Positions 10,792 through 17,790 of a stretch of 64,000 bases of DNA are shown in pieces; the stretch's first letter is position 1; every line of letters starts with the position of its first letter. A program made the position numbers and the translations under genes. The notes under the pieces were generated by a model. The model was given only the letters and a program-made list of their open reading frames with translations, made no database searches and was not told the DNA's origin. Source of the stretch: Bradyrhizobium frederickii. Lineage in GTDB: Bacteria; Pseudomonadota; Alphaproteobacteria; Rhizobiales; Xanthobacteraceae. Where the stretch lies: contig NZ_SPQS01000010.1 in the NCBI RefSeq assembly GCF_004570865.1, forward strand, positions 240,002 to 304,001. The letters run 5' to 3'.

Positions 10792-11199
10792 ATGAACAAC
10801 AGGCTTCTCACAGGCCTCGCTGTAGCGACGATCGCCGCGGTGATGGCGGTCGCTTCACCCGTGCTCGCACGTGGCGGACATGGCGGCGGCGGGCACTTCG
10901 GTGGCGGCGGGCATTTCGGCGGCGGCATGCGTGCCGGTGGCATGAGCGGCGCCCATTTCGGCCATGTCGGGGGTTCTGGCCTCGGCGGACCGCGGTTCGC
11001 CCACGCGGCCGTCGGGCCGCGCTTCGCCGGCACGACCGGCTGGCACGGTCGCCACGCCTTCCATCATCATCATCATTTTCGCCGTTTCGCCGTCTTCGGC
11101 GCACCCTATCTCTACGCCGGCTACAACAATGGTTGCTGGCGCCGAAACTGGACGCCCTACGGATGGCGATGGGTCAATGTGTGCGGAGACTATTGGTAG
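10792..11199 (+). CDS. exported Gly/His-rich protein
   Basis: A 135-residue protein with a classical Sec signal peptide (MNNRLLTGLAVATIAAVMA..., cleavage probable after VLA near residue 26). The mature part is a series of GGHF/GGG repeats (residues 28-60), then a run of five histidines near residue 90 and a Tyr/Trp-rich C-terminal patch with two cysteines (GYNNGCWRRNW, VNVCGDYW). AGGAGG precedes the ATG. Small exported Gly/His-rich proteins of this kind are common in bradyrhizobia, but the function is not known; metal binding through the His tract is only an inference. The next genes, about 100 bp downstream on the same strand, are a two-component system. Confidence 0.75.
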   Translation: MNNRLLTGLAVATIAAVMAVASPVLARGGHGGGGHFGGGGHFGGGMRAGGMSGAHFGHVGGSGLGGPRFAHAAVGPRFAGTTGWHGRHAFHHHHHFRRFAVFGAPYLYAGYNNGCWRRNWTPYGWRWVNVCGDYW

Positions 11200-11296
11200 T
11201 CGCATCGAACCGCACCATTGTCGCGGTCGCCACCGGGCGGTTCCGTCCAGCCCCGGAACGGGATAGTCTGGTGGCGATCGTCGCGCGGAGTTTTGC

Positions 11297-11989
11297 ATGA
11301 CCGGAGGTCACCGTCGCATCCTGGTCGTCGAGGACGATCCGGAAACCGCAGGCCAGCTCGTCGAGGAATTGACGACCTCCGGCTACGACGTCGATCTTGC
11401 GGCAACGGGGCGCGAAGCCCTGAGCCACGGCGCCGCGCGCGATTATGCCGTGATCACGATCGACCGCATGCTGCCCGATATCGACGGCATCAGCGTGATG
11501 CGGCAATTGCGCGACGACGGCGTCGCCGCACCGTTCCTGATCATTTCCGCGCTGGGCGAGGTCGATGACCGCGTGCGCGGCCTGCGCGCCGGCGGCGACG
11601 ACTATCTCGTCAAGCCGTTCTCCTTCACCGAATTGCTGGCCCGGCTCGAGGCGCTCGGTCGCCGCAGCGAGACCATCGCCAAGGAGACTTTGCTGCGGGT
11701 CGGCGATCTCGCCATCGACCTGATCGCGCGCAGTGCGAGCCGGCGCGGCCGCAAGATCTCGCTGCTGCCGCGCGAATTCCAGCTGCTCGAATATCTCGCG
11801 CGCAACGAGGGCAGGGTCATCTCCCGTGCGATGCTGCTCCAGCACGTCTGGGACCTGCATTTCGATCCCTCCACCAACATCATCGACGTCTATGTCGGGC
11901 GCGTCCGCCGCAAGGTCGACGACGCCCAGGCCTATCCGTTGATCCACACCATCCGCGGCATCGGATATTGCCTCCGTGCTCCTGGCTAA
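11297..11989 (+). CDS. OmpR/PhoB family response regulator
   Basis: A 230-residue two-domain regulator. The receiver (1-120) has the acidic pocket Asp13-Asp14, the phosphoacceptor Asp56 in TIDRMLPD, and the conserved lysine in DYLVKPF. The C-terminal winged helix (about 130-228) contains LLPREFQLLEYLARN and VDVYVGRVRRK-like motifs typical of OmpR-type DNA binding. It overlaps the downstream histidine kinase gene by 14 bp, so the two are co-translated partners. The target genes are unknown; the exported Gly/His-rich protein just upstream is a candidate. Confidence 0.93.
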   Translation: MTGGHRRILVVEDDPETAGQLVEELTTSGYDVDLAATGREALSHGAARDYAVITIDRMLPDIDGISVMRQLRDDGVAAPFLIISALGEVDDRVRGLRAGGDDYLVKPFSFTELLARLEALGRRSETIAKETLLRVGDLAIDLIARSASRRGRKISLLPREFQLLEYLARNEGRVISRAMLLQHVWDLHFDPSTNIIDVYVGRVRRKVDDAQAYPLIHTIRGIGYCLRAPG

Positions 11990-13052
11990 GACGCTCCGCT
12001 CCTCGACCTTTCGTCTGGCGCTGATCGCGATCGCCGCATTCGGGCTGATCGTCGCGGCGATCATGGCCTATGTCTATTTCGGGACGTTGGCCTATGTGGA
12101 GAGCCGGCTCGGCACCGTCGTCGAGCACGACGGCTTCACCGCTACGATCGAGCTCGCGATGGCCGCGGTTGCCGGGCTGTTGCTGGTGCTCGCCGGCCTG
12201 GCGGCCGTGCTGGTGACGCGGCGCACGGTGGGGCGGATCGAAGCGATCAATGCCACCAGCCGCGCCATCATGCTCGCCGGCCTCGACCAGCGCATCCCCT
12301 TGCGCGGCAGCAACGACGAATGGGACCGCGTCGCCGAGAACCTCAACCAGATGCTGGACCGCATCGAGACGCTGATGGGCGAGGTCAAGCAGGTCAGCGA
12401 CAACGTCGCCCACGATCTGCGCACGCCGCTGACGCGGATGCGCGGCCGGCTGGAGAAGGCCTATCATCACGAGCGCAACAGCGAGGCCGATGCCGCGCTG
12501 ATCGGCGACACCATCGCCGATCTCGACGCCGTGCTCGGCATGTTCGCGTCCATTACCCGGATCTCCGAGATCGAGTCCCGCGCCCGCACCGGCGCCTTCC
12601 GCGCGCTCGACCTCGCCAGGATCGCCGGCGAGGTGGTCGAGCTCTACGATGCCGCCGCCGAGCAGGTTGCTACCAGGCTCAGCCTTGCGGGAGACCGAAA
12701 GGTGGCGATCACGGGCGATCGCGACCTGCTGTTCGATGCCATTGCCAACCTCGTCGACAATTCGATCAAGCACGGTCGCAAGGGCGGGCAGGTGACCGTG
12801 ACCTGCCGCAGCACCGATCGCGGCGCGGTGATCGCCATCGCCGACGATGGTCCGGGCATTCCCACCGAGCAGCGCGATCACGTCTTCAAGCGCTTCTACC
12901 GGCTGGAGCAGAGCCGCTACACGCCGGGCAATGGACTTGGACTCAGCCTCGTTGCCGCCGTCGCGCGCCTCCACGGTGCGGAGATCGCGCTGCGCGACAA
13001 CGCGCCGGGACTGACGGTCGAGCTCAGTTTCCCCAAGCCCTCAGCACGATAG
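11976..13052 (+). CDS. sensor histidine kinase, membrane-bound, HAMP-containing
   Basis: A 358-residue kinase starting at a GTG inside the 3' end of the response regulator gene. It has two membrane helices (about 13-35 and 58-80) around a very short loop of about 22 residues, a HAMP domain (about 81-133), the phosphoacceptor His146 in VAHDLRTPLTRM, and ATPase boxes NLVDNSIKHG, ADDGPGIP and GNGLGLSL. Such a small periplasmic loop suggests sensing within the membrane or through a partner rather than by a classical periplasmic domain. It pairs with the OmpR-type regulator encoded immediately upstream. Confidence 0.92.
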   Translation: MLLAKTLRSSTFRLALIAIAAFGLIVAAIMAYVYFGTLAYVESRLGTVVEHDGFTATIELAMAAVAGLLLVLAGLAAVLVTRRTVGRIEAINATSRAIMLAGLDQRIPLRGSNDEWDRVAENLNQMLDRIETLMGEVKQVSDNVAHDLRTPLTRMRGRLEKAYHHERNSEADAALIGDTIADLDAVLGMFASITRISEIESRARTGAFRALDLARIAGEVVELYDAAAEQVATRLSLAGDRKVAITGDRDLLFDAIANLVDNSIKHGRKGGQVTVTCRSTDRGAVIAIADDGPGIPTEQRDHVFKRFYRLEQSRYTPGNGLGLSLVAAVARLHGAEIALRDNAPGLTVELSFPKPSAR

Positions 13053-13058
13053 AGTCCA

Positions 13059-13430
13059 TCACAGCTCGATCACGCCGCGGCGCGCCGCATGCGCAACCGC
13101 ATCGGTGCGGCCGGTGGCATCGAGCTTGTCGAGCAGCGAGCCGACATGGAATTTGACGGTGTGCACGGAGATGCCGAGCCGGCGGGCGATCATCTTGTTG
13201 GAGGCGCCCTCGGCCATCAGCGCCAGCACGTCGAGCTCGCGCTGCGTCAGCGCGATGTCGTCGGGCATGGCACGCGGGTCGCGGGCCACGATCGTCGCCG
13301 AGGCCTGCTCGCCGGGCGCCGCAAGGCGAAGCCCGGCGACATTGCCGAGCAAGGCCGCCAGGCGGTCCGCGAGCGCGGGATCGTCGATCTCCAGAGCGAG
13401 GACGATCTGCGGCGTCTTGTCCTCGCTCAC
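13059..13430 (-). CDS. LuxR-type helix-turn-helix regulator, short
   Basis: A 123-residue protein whose C-terminal half is a LuxR/NarL HTH (residues about 58-120: LTQRELDVLALMAEGASNKMIARRLGISVHTVKFHV). The N-terminal 55 residues look like a shortened receiver without its phospho-acceptor environment, so control by phosphorylation is unlikely. It starts at GTG 13430, and GTGA is shared with the stop of the upstream protease-like gene, so translation is coupled. The converging histidine kinase gene ends only 6 bp away. Its targets may include its own operon. Confidence 0.85.
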   Translation of the reverse strand: MSEDKTPQIVLALEIDDPALADRLAALLGNVAGLRLAAPGEQASATIVARDPRAMPDDIALTQRELDVLALMAEGASNKMIARRLGISVHTVKFHVGSLLDKLDATGRTDAVAHAARRGVIEL

Positions 13431-14293
13431 GCCTCGGGCCTCTCGCCGATCGTCACCTTGAAGCTGACCGGCTCGCCGCCGCGTCGCGCCGTGACGTCGA
13501 CCACCGCGCCGACGCTGGAAGGACCCAGCGAGCGCAACAGCGCGCGCACGCCGGACAGCTTCTGGTCGTTGACCGCGACGATCACGTCACCCTGGCGGAT
13601 GCCGGCCGCGGCAGACGGTCCGGCCTGGTCGACATTCATCACCATCGCGCCGACACCGTCGTCGAGCCGCACCGGCTGCAGCCCAAGGCCGAGATACCCG
13701 CGCGCGATGCGGCCGCGCGTCTCGAGCTGGGCCGCGACGCGCTCGATCGTCGCCGTCGGGATTACCAGCACGCGCCGCGGGCCGAGCACGGCCATCCCGA
13801 ACGCTTGTCCCGACGCATCGAGGGCGAGGCCGCCCTGCTGGGCGGCACGCAGGCGAATGTCGAGCTCGATCCGCGCATCGATCTCGCCGCCGCGCAAGGA
13901 GCGCCAGCCGCTGGCGGAGGTCGACACCATCCCGAGCGCCGCGCTCGGTGTGTCGCGGTCGGTGGCGACCACCACCGACAAGGCGCCCAGCGGCGGGACC
14001 GTCGCGGCGAGCTTGACCGGCGCGACGGCGGCATCGACGCGAAGCAGCGCGATGTCGGTCGTATGGTCGCGGCCGGCGATCGTGGCGGCCGCGGTGCTTC
14101 CGTCGGCAAGGCCGATCTCGACCGCGCCCTCGTCCGCCAGTGCCTCGTCGGCAGTGACGATCAGGCCGGGTTTCCAGGCGAAGCCGGTGGCGCGGGAGCG
14201 GTGCGAATGCACGGAGACGACGGACGGCGCCGTGCGCGCCACCATGTCCGCGAGGGCGGACGACAGGGAAGATAGGGGAGTAGGGGCGGTCAT
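13427..14293 (-). CDS. HtrA-like trypsin-fold/PDZ protein, probable pseudoprotease
   Basis: A 288-residue protein aligning by eye with S1C (HtrA/DegP) proteases plus one PDZ domain (about 195-285: GYLGLGLQPV, GIRQGDVIVAVNDQ). The catalytic Asp is kept (Asp80, TTDIALL), but the histidine of the TNNHVV motif is Glu50 (TADEAL) and the serine of GNSGGP is Gln153 (AQQGGLAL). There is no signal peptide, unlike most HtrA proteins, so it is probably cytoplasmic. ATG 14293 is chosen because AGGAG lies 8 bp upstream. It overlaps the LuxR-type gene by 4 bp. A regulatory or scaffolding role is inferred; proteolysis is unlikely. Confidence 0.82.
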   Translation of the reverse strand: MTAPTPLSSLSSALADMVARTAPSVVSVHSHRSRATGFAWKPGLIVTADEALADEGAVEIGLADGSTAAATIAGRDHTTDIALLRVDAAVAPVKLAATVPPLGALSVVVATDRDTPSAALGMVSTSASGWRSLRGGEIDARIELDIRLRAAQQGGLALDASGQAFGMAVLGPRRVLVIPTATIERVAAQLETRGRIARGYLGLGLQPVRLDDGVGAMVMNVDQAGPSAAAGIRQGDVIVAVNDQKLSGVRALLRSLGPSSVGAVVDVTARRGGEPVSFKVTIGERPEA

Positions 14294-14477
14294 GGCAGGC
14301 TCCTGTAAGCTGTCCTCAATCTGGGATATCGCGGGCGCGTGCGAAACTGGCCGGGTGGCCAGGACTTCCCTCCGCGCGGCCGACGAACATGTGATTGGGA
14401 CCCGCTCACGGGAACGTGTAGCAATCGGCCGACATTTGCGCCGCATGGCCCCAACCATTTTGAACGAGCCCTGACCG

Positions 14478-15443
14478 ATGACCATCGATCTCACCCGCCG
14501 CACCCTGCTGCAACTCGCCGGCGCAACCTCGCTCGCGATGGCGGCTGCAGCCGCGGCGCGCGCCGAGGGCGTTCCTCAAGGCGGCGGGCCGACCTTTGCC
14601 AGCCGCACGCCGATGCGGGTCGGCATGGTGACGCTGCGGGTGAAGAATCTCGACAAGGTTGCGGATTACTACCGCGACGTGATCGGGCTTGCCGTGATGG
14701 AGCGTTCGGCGACCGCCGCGAAGCTCGGCACGGCCGGCATAGCGCTGCTGGTGCTGGAGGCCCGTCCCGATGCGGAAATCGAGCCGCGCAATGCCGCCGG
14801 CCTCTACCACACCGCCTTCCTGATGCCGACCCGCAAGGACCTGGCGCGCTGGCTGGTCCACGCCGCCTCGCATCGCGTGAAGCTGTCGGGTTTTGCCGAT
14901 CACCTCGTCAGCGAGTCCGTCTATCTCGACGACCCCGAGGGCAACGGCATCGAGGTCTATGCCGACCGCGATCCCTCGCAATGGCAATGGAGCGAAGGCA
15001 GCGTCAAGATGGCGACCGACGAGCTTGACATTCCCGACCTGCTGTCGCTGACCAATCCGCGTGTGCCCGATTATGCCGGGGCGCCCGAGGGCTTGCGCAT
15101 CGGTCACATGCATCTGCGGGTCGGCGATCTCGCGCAGGCCGGCAATTTCTATCATGGTGCGATCGGTCTTGATCCGACCCGCAGCCGCAGCGGCGCCGCG
15201 TTCTTGTCGTCCGGCCGCTATCATCATCACCTCGGCATCAACGTCTGGCAGAGCCAGGGCGCGGGCCAGCGCGATGATCAGATGACCGGCCTTGCATGGT
15301 TCTCGCTGGTGACGGCGAAGCAGGGCATTCTCGCCGCACAGGAGGAACGCCTGCGCAAGGGCGGCGCGAAGGTCACGGCGCTTTCGGACGGCCTTGAGGC
15401 CGTGGATCCCTGGGGCACCCGGGTGCGGCTGATCAGGGTTTGA
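14478..15443 (+). CDS. VOC family (glyoxalase/dioxygenase-like) protein with Tat signal
   Basis: A 321-residue protein with a Tat-type leader (LTRRTLLQLAGATSLAMA) and two vicinal-oxygen-chelate modules, about residues 50-170 (VGMVTLRVKNLDKVADYY...) and 200-320 (IGHMHLRVGDLAQAGNFY...). The layout resembles the CatE-like group of extradiol dioxygenase relatives. Candidate metal ligands are the His in GHMHLRV and the Glu in NGIEVYAD. Export of a VOC protein is less usual than a cytoplasmic location. It is followed closely by a DHDPS-family aldolase gene in the same direction, so they may be co-transcribed. Substrate unknown. Confidence 0.82.
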   Translation: MTIDLTRRTLLQLAGATSLAMAAAAAARAEGVPQGGGPTFASRTPMRVGMVTLRVKNLDKVADYYRDVIGLAVMERSATAAKLGTAGIALLVLEARPDAEIEPRNAAGLYHTAFLMPTRKDLARWLVHAASHRVKLSGFADHLVSESVYLDDPEGNGIEVYADRDPSQWQWSEGSVKMATDELDIPDLLSLTNPRVPDYAGAPEGLRIGHMHLRVGDLAQAGNFYHGAIGLDPTRSRSGAAFLSSGRYHHHLGINVWQSQGAGQRDDQMTGLAWFSLVTAKQGILAAQEERLRKGGAKVTALSDGLEAVDPWGTRVRLIRV

Positions 15444-15505
15444 TCGCCGGCGCGGGCGTTGCTAAGACCCGTCAGGCCAGTCAGCGCTACGGGATCCTCA
15501 CCGAC

Positions 15506-16381
15506 ATGTCCGAATTCCACGGCGTCTTTCCCTATCTCGTCTCGCCCGTCGATGCCGACGGCACGGTGCGGACCAACGTGCTGGCAAAGCTCTGTGACGA
15601 CCTGATCGGCGCCGGCGTACACGGCCTGACGCCGCTGGGCTCGACCGGCGAATTCGCCTATCTCAATGCCGCGCAACGCAGCTCCGTCGTGCAGACCACG
15701 ATCGAGGCCGCGCAGGGCCGCGTGCCGGTGATCGCCGGCGTCGCTTCCACCTCGACCGCGGATGCGGTGGCCCAGGCGCAAGCCTATCAGAAGTGTGGGG
15801 CCGACGGCATCCTGGCGATCCTCGAAGCGTATTTCCCGCTCACTGACGCCCAGGTCGAATCCTACTTCCGCGCCATTGCGGATGCCGTCGACATTCCCGT
15901 CGTCATCTACACCAACCCGCAATTCCAGCGCTCCGATCTCACCCTCGACGTCATCGCGCGCCTCGCTGCGCATCCGCGCATCGGCTACATCAAGGACGCC
16001 TCGACCAACACCGGCCGGCTGCTCTCGATCATGAACCGCTGCGGGGACGCCTTGCGCGTGTTCTCGGCCTCCGCCCATATCCCGGCCGCGGTGATGCTGA
16101 TCGGCGGGGTCGGCTGGATGGCGGGCCCGGCCTGCATCATCCCGCGCCAGAGCGTTGCGCTCTACGAGCTCTGCAAGGCCGGCCGCTGGGACGAGGCGAT
16201 GGTGCTCCAGCGCAGGCTGTGGCGCATCAACGAAGCCTTCGCGCGCTTCAACCTCGCAGCCTGCATCAAGGCCGGGCTCGCGATCCAGGGCTACGACGTC
16301 GGCGATCCCGTCCCGCCGCAGGCCGCGCTGACGGCCGAAGCGCGCAAGGTGGTCGAGGCGGCCCTGCGGGAGCTGACATAG
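15506..16381 (+). CDS. dihydrodipicolinate synthase family aldolase
   Basis: A 291-residue TIM-barrel aldolase of the DapA/NAL superfamily. The GSTGE motif (45-49), Tyr135 (VIYTNP) and Schiff-base Lys163 (YIKDAS) are all present, so the chemistry (addition or retro-aldol of pyruvate-type substrates) should be intact. The frame is open to a TTG overlapping the VOC gene stop, but ATG 15506 gives the family N-terminus. It is probably not the housekeeping dapA, since the C-terminal half differs and it sits beside a VOC gene; a catabolic keto-acid aldolase or lyase is more likely. The exact substrate is unknown. Confidence 0.85.
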   Translation: MSEFHGVFPYLVSPVDADGTVRTNVLAKLCDDLIGAGVHGLTPLGSTGEFAYLNAAQRSSVVQTTIEAAQGRVPVIAGVASTSTADAVAQAQAYQKCGADGILAILEAYFPLTDAQVESYFRAIADAVDIPVVIYTNPQFQRSDLTLDVIARLAAHPRIGYIKDASTNTGRLLSIMNRCGDALRVFSASAHIPAAVMLIGGVGWMAGPACIIPRQSVALYELCKAGRWDEAMVLQRRLWRINEAFARFNLAACIKAGLAIQGYDVGDPVPPQAALTAEARKVVEAALRELT

Positions 16382-16557
16382 CTCGTCGTCACGCGGCAAT
16401 ATGCCCCGGCGCCGGCGCCGGAGCCGGAGCCAGAAGAGCCCCTCCCTGCCCAAGCGAGAAACTTCCGTGCTCTTGCGGCGTTGCTGCGTGAGCGACCTCT
16501 GTCGCCCACGCATGTGCATCTCAGAGCCCGCATTCAGCACAAGACACGGTGATCACC

Positions 16558-17664
16558 ATGAACCGTCGCTACGCGATTGCCGCGGCAGCCTTCGCCGCCC
16601 TGCTGCTCGCCGTCACGGCCGCGAAGATCCTGCATGTCCCGATCTCCTATGTCCCCTGGGGGGCGCCCTCCGCGCGCGCCGTCGAGCAGCGTGGGCCCCT
16701 GTCGGATGGCGAAAAGGCGACCATCGACATCTTCGAGCGCGTGTCGCCTTCGGTCGTCCAGGTTGCCGCCAAGTCCGCAGCCAGTCCTCTCATGGGCGAG
16801 GAAGGCCAGGGCGGCGCCGGCGCGTCCGGCACGGGCTTCGTCTGGGACCGGGAGGGCCATCTCGTGACGAACAATCACGTCGTGGCCAATGGCAGCGAGA
16901 TCGCCGTCCGCTTTGCGTCGGGAGAAGTCGCGCAGGTGGACCTCGTCGGCACGGCTCCCAATTACGATCTCGCGGTGCTGCGGATCCGCAGCGCGCGCGA
17001 GCTTCCGCCGCCGGTGGCGCTCGGCAGCTCGAGCGACCTGAAGGTCGGCCAATCCGCTCTTGCGATCGGCAATCCGTTCGGGCTGGATCAATCGATGACC
17101 TCTGGCATCATCAGCGCGCTCAAGCGCAGGCTTCCGACCCATGCCGGCCGGGAGATTGCCAACGTCATCCAGACCGATGCCGCGATCAACCCGGGCAATT
17201 CAGGCGGGCCGCTGCTGGATTCCGCCGGCCGTCTGATCGGCGTCACGACGGCGATCATCTCGCCGTCCGGCTCGAACGCCGGCATCGGCTTTGCGGTGCC
17301 GGTCGACGTCGTGAACCGGATCGTCCCCGAGCTCATTCGCAGCGGCCGGGTGCCGACGCCCGGCATCGGCATCGTGGCCGCCGGCGAGGATGTTTCCACC
17401 CGGCTCGGCGTCGAGGGGGTGATTGTGGTGCGGATCGCCCCCGGCAGCCCGGCGGAGCGGGCGGGGATTCGCGGCGTCAATTTTTCGACAGGGGCGGTCG
17501 GAGACATCATCACCGCGGCCGAAGGCAAGCCGGTGCGGCGCCTCTCGGACCTGACCGACGCGTTGGAGCAGGCCGGGGCGGGGAAGACCGTCCGGCTCAC
17601 GGTCAAACGCGGCTCGGACAGCCGTGATGTGAATGTAGGCATTGTCGATATCGACCGGTCCTAG
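16558..17664 (+). CDS. HtrA/DegP-type serine protease with PDZ domain, membrane-anchored
   Basis: A 368-residue S1C protease with an N-terminal signal anchor (residues 4-24), a trypsin fold carrying a complete triad (His107 in TNNHVV, Asp137 in NYDLAVL, Ser215 in GNSGGPLLD) and one C-terminal PDZ domain (about 275-360). It should act in the periplasm in protein quality control or regulated cleavage. GTG 16549 is in frame, but ATG 16558 has GGTGA 5 bp upstream and is preferred. It contrasts with the protease-like gene at 13427-14293, which has lost two of these three residues. Apparently monocistronic. Confidence 0.9.
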   Translation: MNRRYAIAAAAFAALLLAVTAAKILHVPISYVPWGAPSARAVEQRGPLSDGEKATIDIFERVSPSVVQVAAKSAASPLMGEEGQGGAGASGTGFVWDREGHLVTNNHVVANGSEIAVRFASGEVAQVDLVGTAPNYDLAVLRIRSARELPPPVALGSSSDLKVGQSALAIGNPFGLDQSMTSGIISALKRRLPTHAGREIANVIQTDAAINPGNSGGPLLDSAGRLIGVTTAIISPSGSNAGIGFAVPVDVVNRIVPELIRSGRVPTPGIGIVAAGEDVSTRLGVEGVIVVRIAPGSPAERAGIRGVNFSTGAVGDIITAAEGKPVRRLSDLTDALEQAGAGKTVRLTVKRGSDSRDVNVGIVDIDRS

Positions 17665-17790
17665 CCGGCCATTCCGCGCCGGCAAGGGGCTCTGACGCGC
17701 ATCGCAGATGTGCCGGGGCTCGGTTGTCTGGCCCGCAAAATCCGCTAAAACCGCCGCGGTCGTTTTTGCGGATTTCGAGGACACAGCGGA

